A stretch of 64,000 bases of DNA from the NCBI GenBank assembly GCA_027486655.1, contig JAIXOR010000007.1:22601-86600 (forward strand), read 5' to 3'. Within the stretch, counting starts at the first letter, position 1; every line of letters begins with the position of its first letter. Under the pieces are notes generated by a model. That model worked only from the letters and a program-made list of their open reading frames with translations. It was not told the origin of the DNA and ran no database searches. A program made the position numbers and the translations under genes. This stretch comes from Verrucomicrobiaceae bacterium (GTDB lineage Bacteria; Verrucomicrobiota; Verrucomicrobiia; Verrucomicrobiales; Akkermansiaceae). Shown piece by piece: positions 27,541 through 36,409 of this stretch.

Positions 27541-29340
27541 ATGCAAACGTCTCGTCGTGATCTCCTGAAAACCACCGCCCTCGGCGGATTCGCCACCTCC
27601 ATCGCCGGGCTCTTCGGCACCTCCACCCAGGCCGGAGCCGTCACCCTGCCCTCCGGCGTCACGATCCGGCCGGACATCGTCCGCCCGCGGCCACGCCCCG
27701 CCGGCCAGAAGCCGGTCCACCAGCTCACCACCAAGCCGCTGGAAAAAGTCCGCGTCGCACACATCGGCCTCAGCCGCGGAATGACCCACGTGAACGATTG
27801 CCTCAACATCGAGTTCGTCGAGGTGGTCGCCGTCTGCGATCTCCGTGAGGACCGCGCGAAAAACGCGGCCGACCGCTGCGAGAAAGTCCGCGGCAAAAGA
27901 CCCGAGGTCTACGGCGGCAGCGAGAACATCTGGGAGAAACTGGTGGCCCGAGATGACATCGACGTCGTTTACATCTCCACCCCCTGGGCCTGGCACGTGC
28001 CGATGGCGGTCGCTACCATGCGCGCCGGCAAACACGCTTTCGTGGAAGTCTCCGCCGCGGTCACCGTGGACGAGTGCTGGAACCTCGTGGACACCAGCGA
28101 GCGCGAACAACGCCACTGCGTGATGTTGGAAAACTGCTGCTACGGGGAAAACGAACTCTTCGTCCTCAACATGGTCCGAGAGGGCGTGTTCGGCGAACTC
28201 ACCCACGCCGAGTGCGCCTACATCCACGAACTGCGTGGCATGCTCTACTCGCTCGGCACCGAGGGCGACTGGCGCCGCGATTACCACTGGCAATACGACG
28301 GCAACCTCTACCCCACCCACGGCCTCGGCCCCGTGGCCCAATACCTGGGCATCGGCCGCGGCGATCAGTTCAAGTTCCTCGTTTCGATGAGCTCCCCCGA
28401 GAAGGGCCTCAGCGCCTGGAGGGACAAGCGATCTCCCAACGGCGGCAGGCACGCGAAGGAGAAATACGTCTGCGGGGACATGAACACCTCGATGATCAAA
28501 ACCGAGCTCGGCCGCACCATCATGATCCAGCATGATGTGATCAGCCCGCGCCCCTACAGCCGCATCAATGCTCTATCAGGAACCGGTGGCACCTTCTTCG
28601 ATTACCCCGCGCGCCTCGCCCTCGATGAACCGCGGAAATACCGCCTCGATGCCGATGGCTCCCACGAATGGCTGGGCGACAAGGACCTCGCACGCATGCG
28701 AAAGCTCTTCACCCATCCGCTCTGGAGCAAGCTGGCCGAACGCGCCAAGGGCTCCGGCCACGGCGGCATGGACTTCGTGATGAACTGGCGTCACCTCGAC
28801 TGCATCCGCCAGGGCATCACCCCGGACAGCGTGGTCTATGATGCCGCTTCCTGGAGCTCGATTCTCGAACTCTCCTCCCTCTCCGTCGCCACGGGCAGCA
28901 TGCCGGTGGCCATCCCGGACTTCACCCGTGGCCTGTGGAAATCGATGGAGCCTCTTCCCATCGCGTTCAAGACCCCCGGCAGCACGATCGCCGCGCCGGT
29001 CCGCATCGCGGAGTGGAGCCCGGCCGACCTCAAGCCGGATTGGACGATCAAGAACTGGGACGTCAGCCGCGGCATCAACGGATCCGGTGACTTCGGATTC
29101 GAGTTCCAATACACCCGCGGCTCGCATCGTCTGGACTTCCGCAAGGTCGCCCTGCTTGCCGATGGAAAAGCCATCGACCACACGGACCGCCCGGGCTTCA
29201 CCGGCATCGCAAACTCGAACAACCTGATCCGCTTCAAGGTCCCCACCCACCAGCCGGGTGCGGTCTATCAGCTCCAGGCCGAGATCAAGGGCGACGGCGG
29301 CACCGACTCCCACGGGGAAATCTCGATCTTCCGCGACTGA
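27541..29340 (+). CDS. GH109-like Gfo/Idh/MocA oxidoreductase, Tat-exported
   Basis: 599 residues from ATG 27541. A twin-arginine signal (SRRDLLKTTALGGFATS) starts at residue 4. The Rossmann domain (RVAHIGLSRGMTHVND, VVAVCDLREDRA) and the motif YPTHGLGPVAQYLGI with His260 are those of NAD-dependent glycosidase family GH109, whose founding members act as alpha-N-acetylgalactosaminidases. Residues 480-599 are an extra C-terminal domain. Substrate could be host or environmental glycans. Downstream gene is convergent. Confidence 0.82.
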   Translation: MQTSRRDLLKTTALGGFATSIAGLFGTSTQAGAVTLPSGVTIRPDIVRPRPRPAGQKPVHQLTTKPLEKVRVAHIGLSRGMTHVNDCLNIEFVEVVAVCDLREDRAKNAADRCEKVRGKRPEVYGGSENIWEKLVARDDIDVVYISTPWAWHVPMAVATMRAGKHAFVEVSAAVTVDECWNLVDTSEREQRHCVMLENCCYGENELFVLNMVREGVFGELTHAECAYIHELRGMLYSLGTEGDWRRDYHWQYDGNLYPTHGLGPVAQYLGIGRGDQFKFLVSMSSPEKGLSAWRDKRSPNGGRHAKEKYVCGDMNTSMIKTELGRTIMIQHDVISPRPYSRINALSGTGGTFFDYPARLALDEPRKYRLDADGSHEWLGDKDLARMRKLFTHPLWSKLAERAKGSGHGGMDFVMNWRHLDCIRQGITPDSVVYDAASWSSILELSSLSVATGSMPVAIPDFTRGLWKSMEPLPIAFKTPGSTIAAPVRIAEWSPADLKPDWTIKNWDVSRGINGSGDFGFEFQYTRGSHRLDFRKVALLADGKAIDHTDRPGFTGIANSNNLIRFKVPTHQPGAVYQLQAEIKGDGGTDSHGEISIFRD

Positions 29341-29349
29341 CAGGTCCGC

Positions 29350-30642
29350 TCAGTCCGCACCGATGGCTTCGTAGATCGGCTCGGAGCGGAACACCGCTTC
29401 CTTCTGAAGCACCGCGCCGAGATCCTGGAAGCCGGCCTGCTCCGGGTCCTGCACGCCGCCGGGCAGGCGGGTCCAGCTCACCAGCCTCCCCTCGTGGAAG
29501 TTGAAGGTGTCCACCTTCTTCGGCAGATCCTTTTTGCCGGTGTGGGAACCGGTGGCATACTTGCTGATCGAAACCAGAATGCCGTCCCGCCAAAAATAGG
29601 TGCTGATTTCCTCGTCATCATCGCCCCGCGAATCCACCCAGGTGAGCTGCTGGATCACGTTGCCGGACAACCAGCCGGTCACGAACTTCTTCCTGCCCTT
29701 TTCAAAGGGCGGCTGATTCTTCTTCACGGCCTTCCACGTTCCCGCCTGCACCGCGGCTCGCGATTTTTCGCGGAACGCGTCAAACTCCTCATCTGTCGGC
29801 ACTCCCGCGGCCTTTGCCGGTGCCGCCTTCGCCCCACCGGCCGCCGTGCCAGGCAGCGTGGCCGTCGCCAAACCCTTCGCATCCCGCGACAAGGTCACGG
29901 TGTGCGTGCCCTCGATGACTTCCTCCTCATCCTCCTTCGGCACCTGGGCGATGTAGCGGAGCTTCAGCACCAGCGAATCGGAGACCGAAACGCTGGCTTC
30001 CGGATTCACGAACTCCATCAGTTCATAGCTGATTTCATAACTCTCCGGATCCTTCTTCTCCGCAGTGATCGCCTTTGCCGTCGCCCGGTCCAGAAGGCCG
30101 CGCATGCTCGTGACCCTCGCGTCGGTGCCGTCGATGTTGACAAAGAAAATGTCGTTGCACGCCCAGCGGCCGGTGTAGTTCAGCACGCCATACCGCCAGC
30201 CCTCCTGGTCCGGCCCCCACAGCGCGGACAACTCGTGATGATTCTGTCCCGGATACCACGCGCGGAAGCCTTCCTGCGTGCTTTTCACCACCCCCAAGCG
30301 CTTCTTCTCCTTCAGCGATACAATCCAGTTCTCCATCGTGGCCGCATCCTCGTCCACCTCGGTCTCGTTGATCGAAACATCCTCCATGATCGATGGCCAG
30401 TCCGCCGCCTTGAGACCCTTTTTGCGCGCGCTGCAGATCATCGAAACCGCACCATCCTCCGATCCGTGATCCGCCAGCAGCAACGCGGGCTCGAATCCGT
30501 CCCGGAACTTCCGGCTGAAGGCATCCTCCGCCTCTCCGGCCTCCAAAGGAAGACAAAGCAGCAGAGCGGAAACCGAAACGACGCGGCCCAAAGAACCGGA
30601 CGTCAACCCGGCAAACATCAAACGGGGAGGGGAAATGCGCAT
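29350..30642 (-). CDS. Exported protein of unknown function
   Basis: About 430 residues from ATG 30642 (MRISPPRLMFAGLTSGSLG), with a signal-like hydrophobic stretch (VVSVSALLLCLPLEAGEA). I do not recognise a family. The middle contains acidic stretches (PKEDEEEVIEG, RGDDDEEIS), an alanine-rich linker near residue 285, and a closing part with WLSGNVIQQLTWVD and KVDTFNFHEGRLVSWTRL that looks like repeated beta strands. The coding frame is supported by consistent GC3 use and by lack of a credible alternative. Longer starts upstream run into low-complexity sequence. Confidence 0.6.
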   Translation of the reverse strand: MRISPPRLMFAGLTSGSLGRVVSVSALLLCLPLEAGEAEDAFSRKFRDGFEPALLLADHGSEDGAVSMICSARKKGLKAADWPSIMEDVSINETEVDEDAATMENWIVSLKEKKRLGVVKSTQEGFRAWYPGQNHHELSALWGPDQEGWRYGVLNYTGRWACNDIFFVNIDGTDARVTSMRGLLDRATAKAITAEKKDPESYEISYELMEFVNPEASVSVSDSLVLKLRYIAQVPKEDEEEVIEGTHTVTLSRDAKGLATATLPGTAAGGAKAAPAKAAGVPTDEEFDAFREKSRAAVQAGTWKAVKKNQPPFEKGRKKFVTGWLSGNVIQQLTWVDSRGDDDEEISTYFWRDGILVSISKYATGSHTGKKDLPKKVDTFNFHEGRLVSWTRLPGGVQDPEQAGFQDLGAVLQKEAVFRSEPIYEAIGAD

Positions 30643-30763
30643 GGCCCCGCCATCCTGCCCCCACAAACCCCACGGAGCAAGACACGAATCCACCCCCTCC
30701 CACCCCTCCCCAAGCAGCCACATCCCCCGGAAACCCCTCCACCCACCCCCAAACCCTACCAAA

Positions 30764-30811
30764 TCTGTTAGCAGATTATTTGTGCGGCCGCATCAACGAT
30801 CTGCTAACAGA
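30764..30811. repeat. Perfect inverted repeat built from two copies of the CTAACA word
   Basis: TCTGTTAGCAGAT at 30764-30776 and its exact reverse complement ATCTGCTAACAGA at 30799-30811 flank a 22-base spacer that itself contains the palindrome GCGGCCGC. As RNA this would make a 13-bp hairpin; as DNA it could be a protein binding site. There is no T-run, so it is not a standard terminator. It lies upstream of the exported-protein gene at 30642. Confidence 0.75.
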
Positions 30812-30843
30812 AAATGCGGCGTTGTTTGGAGGCTGGGGGTGGT

Positions 30844-30935
30844 GAGAAGCGAGAAGAGAGACGCGAGACGCGAGAAGAGAGACGCGAGACGCGAGAAGAG
30901 AGACGCGAGACGCGAGAAGAGAGACGCGAGAAGAG
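30844..30935. repeat. 21-base tandem repeat made of 7-base subunits
   Basis: The unit GACGCGAGACGCGAGAAGAGA is repeated about four times with almost no change, with partial copies at each end. Each unit is three related heptamers (GACGCGA, GACGCGA, GAAGAGA). The block is purine-rich on the plus strand. No spacers, so it is a simple minisatellite, not a CRISPR array. Confidence 0.88.
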
Positions 30936-31096
30936 GAAGGGGGATTGGTGGGCCGTGGCTGGACCGTGAGTGTGTTTCTCATTCACCCTTGCGATTGCGG
31001 ACTGCTGATTGCCGGCCCATGAAGACGCATCCGTCCGCCAGGACCTTTGTGCGCATGTGGTGGCATTCTTGATGAAACCTGAGCCACCGGAGCGGC

Positions 31097-31363
31097 TCAG
31101 GGAGCGGAGACTTTTCCGAGAACATGCCTCTGCTTCAGGGCACCCCAGTAGCGGCTGTCGAGCGCGTTCGAGACATTGTCACCAAGGACAAAACAGCTGT
31201 CGGTGGGAATCTGGAAGGGGAAGGTGATGGGGCCCGTTCCTGGTGGGTTCACGGCGGGGTCCGGACTCTTGTAGTTTCAGACGCGCATCTTCTTGGAGCA
31301 TCCCATCAGGGCGGCAAGCGTGACTGTGAGGGCAAGGAAACGTGTTGGGTTTGGAAGCGTCAT
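31097..31363 (-). pseudogene. Broken small lipoprotein with signal-peptidase-I-like end
   Basis: From ATG 31363 the frame gives MTLPNPTRFLALTVTLAALMGC, a lipoprotein signal with lipobox LMGC, then SKKMRV and an in-frame TGA at 31279-31277. The same frame continues open for 59 codons to a TGA at 31099-31097 and encodes FQIPTDSCFVLGDN and SNALDSRYWG, which match box E of type I signal peptidases (GDN...DSRxxG). The catalytic Ser and Lys regions are absent. A single TGG to TGA change would explain the break. It may be a pseudogene, or two small products; readthrough is possible but unsupported. Confidence 0.6.
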
Positions 31364-31491
31364 CGCGTGCTCGGTGGATCCTGGAGAGTGATCTCTAATG
31401 GGTCAAACGGTTGGATGGTGGAATGGAACCCTGTGCTGGGGTTTGGGACAGACGGATCGGCCAACGGAGAGCGTCGGCGTGTAGATTTCAG

Positions 31492-34400
31492 TCAGGCGGG
31501 CATGGGGCCGATGGTGGATTTGATGGTTTCTGAGGTGAGGGGTGACGGGAGTTCGGGGAAGGGTTTGCCGAAGGCGGTGATGGCGTCGCGGAGGGCTTCG
31601 CGGACGGAGATGGCGAGCATGAGCGGGGGTTCGCCGACGGCTTTGGAGCCATGGATGGTGCGGGGTTGTGCAGCGTTTTGGAGGAGGGCGACGCGGAAGT
31701 CGGGCGGGGCATCGCTGAAGGCGGGGATGGCGTAGGTGCTGGCGCTGTGGGTGAGGAGACGGCCTTCGTCGTTCCAAAGAAGTTCCTCGGAGGTGAGCCA
31801 TCCGGCGCCCTGGACGTATCCGCCTTCGATCTGGCCGCGGTCGATGTCGGGATTGAGCGAATCTCCGACGTCGTGGAGGATGTCCGTGCGGAGGATGCGG
31901 TGCATGCCGGTGAAGCCATCGATTTCGACTTCGGAGACGGCGGCGCCGAAGGCGAAGTAGTGGAAGGGTTTGCCGTGGGCGACGGCCCAGTCCCAATCGA
32001 GGTCCGGAGTGGCGTAGAAGCCGGCGGCGGAAAGTTGTATGCGGCGGGTGTAGGCGAGGGCGGTGATTTGTGAGAACGGGATGGAGCATCCGTCGGGAGA
32101 GTGAAGGGCGGCGTCCTTGAAGGCGATCTGCTCGGGTGGGCAGCCGAGGGTTTCGGCGGCGAGCGGGGCGAGGCGTGAGCGGAGCTGGGCGCAGGCATCG
32201 GCGACGGCCATGCCATTGAGGTCGGAGCCGGAGCTGGCGGCGGTGGCCGAAGTGTTGGGCACCTTGTCGGTGCGGGTGTGCATGAGGCGGATGGAAGCGG
32301 CGGGCAGGCCGAGTTCGCGCATGGCGATGCCGAGGATCTTGGTATGGAGGCCCTGGCCCATCTCGGTGCCGCCGTGGTTCACCTGGACGGATCCATCTGC
32401 ATAGACGAGGACAAGCGCGCCGGCCTGGTTGTAGTGTTTGAGGGTGAAGCTGATGCCGAACTTGACCGGGGTGATGGCGAGTCCGCGTTTGCGGAAGGGC
32501 TGGGTGAGGTTCCAGTCGTGGATGGCGGCACGGCGCTTGGCAAAGTCCGATGAGGCGAGCAGTTCGTCCCAGAGGCGGTGCAGGCGGTTGTTTTCGACGG
32601 TTTGGCCGTAGTGGGTGATGGAGGCATCGCCCTCGTTCTGATAGAAATTCCGCGAGCGGACTTGCTCCGGCGGTAGGCCGAGGTGAGTGGCGATGCGGCC
32701 AAGGATTTCCTCGATGACCAGCATGCCCTGGGGGCCGCCGAAGCCACGGAAGGCGGTGTGTGAGGTGGTGTGGGTGCGGCAGACGCGGCCGGTGAAGCGG
32801 ACGTGGGGAATGAAGTAGGCGTTGTCCAGGTGGAAGAGGGCGCGATCGTTGACCGGCTGGGAGAGGTCGAGCGACCAACCGCCGTCGGAGAAGAGTTCGA
32901 TGTCCGCGGCGAGGAGTTTGCCATCTGTATCGAAGCCGACTTGGAAGCGGGCGAGGAAGGGGTGGCGCTTGCCGGTGGACTCCATGTCGTGATCGCGGTC
33001 GAGCTGGAGGGAGACGGGGCGTCCGGTTTTGACGGCGGCGAGGGCGCAGATGGCGGCCCAGGGATTGGCCTGGGTTTCCTTGCCGCCGAAGCCGCCGCCC
33101 ATGCGCGGGCATTCCACGACGACGCGGTGGCGTGGCCAGCCGAGGACTTCGGCGACAATGGTCTGGGTTTCGCTGGGGTGCTGGGTGGAGGAGTGGACGT
33201 GCACACCGCCCTCGCCATCGGGTTCGGCGAGGACTGCCTGGGTTTCCAGATAGAACTGCTCCTGGCCGCCGATGGGGAAGACGCCGTGGATGACGTGTGA
33301 GGAGTTGGCGAGGCCGGACTGTACATCGCCGCGGGTGAGGTGGCGGGGGTCGGTGTGAAAGGAGTCGGCGGCGATGGCCGAATCGATGCCGAGAAGGGGA
33401 GGCTGCGGGCTGAGATCGACGTGGACGATGGCGGCGGCGACGCGTGCCTGTTCGAGGGAATCCGCGATGACGGCGGCGAGGATCTGGCCGTGGAAGAGCA
33501 CCTCGGATTCGGCGAAGAGCGGTTCGTCGTGGCGGGCGGGGCCGGTGTTGTTAGAGCCGGTGACATCGGCTGCGGTAAGCACCGCTCGGACGCCGGGCAT
33601 GGCGATGGCCTGGGAGACATCGATGTGGTGCAGGGTGGCGTGGGCGGTGGTCGCGCGGACCAGCCAGACGTGGAGGCTGCCGCGGCGCAAGGCGATGTCC
33701 TGAGTGTAGAGCGCGGAGCCGGTGACGTGGCCGATGGCTGACTCGTGGACCATGTGGGAGGCCGCAAGCGGGGCGAGCACAGGGGGATCGAAACCGGCCG
33801 GCTCCTCGCCTGTTAGAAAACGGAGATAGAGTTCGCGGACCAGCATCGATCGATAGTCGGCGGAGCCGCGCAGGTCGGAGAGCGGGGTGAACTCGCTTTC
33901 GAGCAACGAGAGGATGGTTTCCGATCGCGCCTCGCAGGGGGAGAGGCCGATGAGGGCTGCCTCGGTCTTGAGGGCGCGTGCGGGAAACGCGGCGACACCG
34001 CCGAAGGCGAGACGGGCGGTGGCGATGCGGTCTTCGTCGTCAAAGGCGATGCGGATGGCTGCGGACACGGTGGAGATGTCCATTTCGCGGCGCTTGGAGA
34101 CCTTGGCGAAATCGCAATGGCCGGGTGGGTCTGCCGGAAGAAAGATCGAGACCAACAGTTCGTCCGCGCGCATCACCGTGCGGCGGTATCCGGTAAAGAA
34201 CTCCGCGAGCGGGATGATGCGTTCGCCGGAAGGGGATGCGAGCCGCAATGAGGCATCGAGAGCGAGCAGGACCGGAGCGGAGTCGCCGATGGGGGATGCG
34301 GTGACGAGGTTTCCGCCGAGGGTGGCGCGGTGCCGGATCTGGCGAGAGGCGAAGAGACGGAACATCCGGTCGAGCGCCGGGTAGGCTCCGTGGAGTTTGT

Positions 34401-35154
34401 TTTCCACATCGGTGAGGCGGGCGGCCGCGCCGATGGTCCAGCCTGCGTCGCTGCGGTGGATTTCCGCGAGTTCCGGAATGTGCTCTAGGGAAATGAGGAG
34501 TGCCGGGCGGTGATGGCGCTTGTTGATGAGGACGGCGGTCTCGGTGGCTCCGGCGATGAAGTCCGCCTCGGGATGCTTTTGTTTGAAGGCGAGGGCCTCT
34601 GCGATCGAGCGCGGACGGAGGTAGCCGTGGGCATCGGTCGCAGCCGGTGGTGTGCCAGCGGGTGGCGGTGGGAGCGGAGCACCGGGCATCACCGCGGCTG
34701 CCTCGCGGATGGGTCGGTATCCGGTGCAGCGGCAGAGGTTTCCGCAAAGCTGGTCGGCCACAGCGGCGGGCTCCTTCTGGATGCCACGGGCGGAGGCCTC
34801 CGCGAGGGAGCAAACAAAACCAGGCGTGCAGTATCCGCATTGCGAGCCGCAATGATCGACCATGACGCGTTGGGCGGGGTGCAATGTGCCATCCGGTGCG
34901 GCGAGTCCCTCGGCGGTGATGACCGCCCGGCCTGCCAGCGAGTGGACGAGAGCAAGGCAGCTGTTGATGGCACGGGGTGGGCCATCGTTTTCGAGGAGAA
35001 GGACGGTGCATGCTCCGCAATCTCCCTCGTTGCAACCGGACTTCGAACCGGTGCGTCCGGTCCTGCGGAGGAAGGCCAGCAGGTTTTCGTGAAGCGGAGC
35101 ATCCGAGAGATCCGCCGCAGTGCCATTGATGAGAAGGGCGGGGCGTGGGTTCAT
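31492..35154 (-). CDS. Xanthine dehydrogenase, single-chain (2Fe-2S, FAD and molybdopterin domains)
   Basis: 1220 residues; the ATG overlaps the upstream stop (ATGA). Residues 1-160 hold two iron-sulfur clusters: SGCNEGDCGACTVLL, then CGSQCGYCTPGFVCSL and CGNLCRCTGYRPI. Residues 185-460 are the FAD domain (DFIAGATETAV, HRATLGGNLVTASPIGD). Residues 480-1220 are the molybdopterin domain with GQEQFYLETQ, PRMGGGFGGKETQ, TAFRGFGGPQG, GTEMGQGLHTK and GSKAVGEPPLML, the last carrying the expected catalytic glutamate. Oxidises hypoxanthine and xanthine to urate. Domain order matches the eukaryotic one-chain enzyme; many bacteria split it into XdhA/XdhB. Last gene of the six-gene purine operon. Confidence 0.93.
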   Translation of the reverse strand: MNPRPALLINGTAADLSDAPLHENLLAFLRRTGRTGSKSGCNEGDCGACTVLLLENDGPPRAINSCLALVHSLAGRAVITAEGLAAPDGTLHPAQRVMVDHCGSQCGYCTPGFVCSLAEASARGIQKEPAAVADQLCGNLCRCTGYRPIREAAAVMPGAPLPPPPAGTPPAATDAHGYLRPRSIAEALAFKQKHPEADFIAGATETAVLINKRHHRPALLISLEHIPELAEIHRSDAGWTIGAAARLTDVENKLHGAYPALDRMFRLFASRQIRHRATLGGNLVTASPIGDSAPVLLALDASLRLASPSGERIIPLAEFFTGYRRTVMRADELLVSIFLPADPPGHCDFAKVSKRREMDISTVSAAIRIAFDDEDRIATARLAFGGVAAFPARALKTEAALIGLSPCEARSETILSLLESEFTPLSDLRGSADYRSMLVRELYLRFLTGEEPAGFDPPVLAPLAASHMVHESAIGHVTGSALYTQDIALRRGSLHVWLVRATTAHATLHHIDVSQAIAMPGVRAVLTAADVTGSNNTGPARHDEPLFAESEVLFHGQILAAVIADSLEQARVAAAIVHVDLSPQPPLLGIDSAIAADSFHTDPRHLTRGDVQSGLANSSHVIHGVFPIGGQEQFYLETQAVLAEPDGEGGVHVHSSTQHPSETQTIVAEVLGWPRHRVVVECPRMGGGFGGKETQANPWAAICALAAVKTGRPVSLQLDRDHDMESTGKRHPFLARFQVGFDTDGKLLAADIELFSDGGWSLDLSQPVNDRALFHLDNAYFIPHVRFTGRVCRTHTTSHTAFRGFGGPQGMLVIEEILGRIATHLGLPPEQVRSRNFYQNEGDASITHYGQTVENNRLHRLWDELLASSDFAKRRAAIHDWNLTQPFRKRGLAITPVKFGISFTLKHYNQAGALVLVYADGSVQVNHGGTEMGQGLHTKILGIAMRELGLPAASIRLMHTRTDKVPNTSATAASSGSDLNGMAVADACAQLRSRLAPLAAETLGCPPEQIAFKDAALHSPDGCSIPFSQITALAYTRRIQLSAAGFYATPDLDWDWAVAHGKPFHYFAFGAAVSEVEIDGFTGMHRILRTDILHDVGDSLNPDIDRGQIEGGYVQGAGWLTSEELLWNDEGRLLTHSASTYAIPAFSDAPPDFRVALLQNAAQPRTIHGSKAVGEPPLMLAISVREALRDAITAFGKPFPELPSPLTSETIKSTIGPMPA

Positions 35155-36392
35155 GCGCTCAGATCGAAAAGGGTACGTGCAAGCACTGCAGTGCCGCGGG
35201 TGATGGCCTCGGGCCGTGAATACTCGTCCGGTCGGTGGGACCAGCCGTTGAGGCAGGGGATGAAGAGCATGGCGGTGGGGCAAAGGCGTGCCATGAAAAG
35301 CGAGTCGTGATAGGCCCGGCTGATCATCGGGATGCGTGAGCAACCCAGTGAATCCGCATGGCGCGCAGCAATATCTAACAAATCCTTCGCGCAAACCGCG
35401 GGTGGATCCGAGTTGATGCAGGACCAATCGAGCGAAACCCCGCGGCGGGCACAGGCGGCGGCGGCGTCCTCGCGAATGCGGGCCAGCGCCTGATCGCGGG
35501 CGGCGAGGTCTGTATCGCGGAAATCGATTTCCATCATCGCTTCGCAAGGGATTGAGTTGATGGCGGAAGGCGAAATGCGGATCACACCGGTGGTGCCGAC
35601 GGTGTCCGGTGACGGGGACTCGATGGCGGCGCGCTCGACGGCAAGGGCGGTTTCCGCGGCGGCGAGAAAGGCATCGTGACGGTCCTTCATGAGCACGGCT
35701 CCGGCATGTCCTCCGGTGCCGGTAAAGTAGAGACGGAAGGCAGCGGGCGCGGCGATGTGGGTGACGAGGCCGATGTCCAGGCCGGCGGTATCGAGCTGTG
35801 GGCCTTGTTCGATGTGCAGCTCGACAAAGGCATGATAACAGCCTTCCGCGAGGCGGACTTCTTCAAGATCCCCCGGGCAATCCGCAGGACGGAGGTCTTC
35901 CAGCGATCGGCCATCCGGGTCGCGGAGGGCGCGGGCTTTCTCCGGGGAGAGCGCACCGGCGAGCATTCTGGATCCGAGGCAGCCAAGACCGAAGCGGGTG
36001 GGTTCCTCAGCGGTGAACATGATCAATTCGATCGAACGCCGCGGAGTCAGGCCCGCCTCGCGGATCGAGCGCAGGGCCTCCAATCCGCCGAGCACCCCGA
36101 CGGTGCCATCGTAGGCACCGGCGTTCGGGATGGCGTCGGTGTGGGATCCGGTGGCAACGGGTGGAAGCGAGGGATCCGAGCCTTCGAGAGTGATGAACAG
36201 GTTTCCTACGGCATCGAAGCGGGTGGCGAGCCCGGCATGAGAGGCGAGCGAGACCAACCAGGCGCGGGCGGCGAGATCCTCCGGTGAAAAGAGCACGCGG
36301 GTGACGGCGGGAGCCGGGTGCGCGGAGATTGTCGCGAGGTGGGCGAGTTCGGCGAGGAGGCGGTCCTCGCGGATGTTCAGTGGGCTGGGCAC
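35151..36392 (-). CDS. Ureidoglycolate amidohydrolase (M20 family)
   Basis: 413 residues from GTG 36392; upstream codons give a non-homologous leader. Metal-binding motifs of M20 amidases are present: TGSHTDAIPNAGAYDGTVGVLGG, FTAEEPTRFGLGCLGSRMLAG and AYHDSLFMARL. The EEPTRFGxxCLGSRxLAG motif is the form I associate with plant ureidoglycolate amidohydrolase, whereas the other M20 gene of this operon has the allantoate amidohydrolase form. Converts (S)-ureidoglycolate to glyoxylate, CO2 and ammonia. It lies between the ureidoglycine aminohydrolase gene (17-base gap) and xanthine dehydrogenase (4-base overlap). Substrate assignment between the two M20 paralogues is by motif, not proof. Confidence 0.8.
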   Translation of the reverse strand: MPSPLNIREDRLLAELAHLATISAHPAPAVTRVLFSPEDLAARAWLVSLASHAGLATRFDAVGNLFITLEGSDPSLPPVATGSHTDAIPNAGAYDGTVGVLGGLEALRSIREAGLTPRRSIELIMFTAEEPTRFGLGCLGSRMLAGALSPEKARALRDPDGRSLEDLRPADCPGDLEEVRLAEGCYHAFVELHIEQGPQLDTAGLDIGLVTHIAAPAAFRLYFTGTGGHAGAVLMKDRHDAFLAAAETALAVERAAIESPSPDTVGTTGVIRISPSAINSIPCEAMMEIDFRDTDLAARDQALARIREDAAAACARRGVSLDWSCINSDPPAVCAKDLLDIAARHADSLGCSRIPMISRAYHDSLFMARLCPTAMLFIPCLNGWSHRPDEYSRPEAITRGTAVLARTLFDLSA

Positions 36393-36409
36393 GGCAGGTT
36401 TCTCACAGG

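Larger units (their letters stand above)
30643..31096. other. Gene-free, repeat-rich stretch
   Basis: I see no credible gene here. It contains a C-rich section (30650-30760), a perfect 13-base inverted repeat (30764-30811) and a block of 21-base tandem repeats (30844-30935). Short frames in this stretch are low complexity (arginine/lysine/aspartate or serine-rich) and arise from the repeats. Confidence 0.7.

Noticed and set aside
30844..30935. CRISPR-like array
   Set aside because: The units are contiguous with no spacers and no cas genes are nearby.
31079..31099. TGAGCC/GGCTCA hairpin after the broken lipoprotein
   Set aside because: Six-base stem without a T-run; too weak to call.
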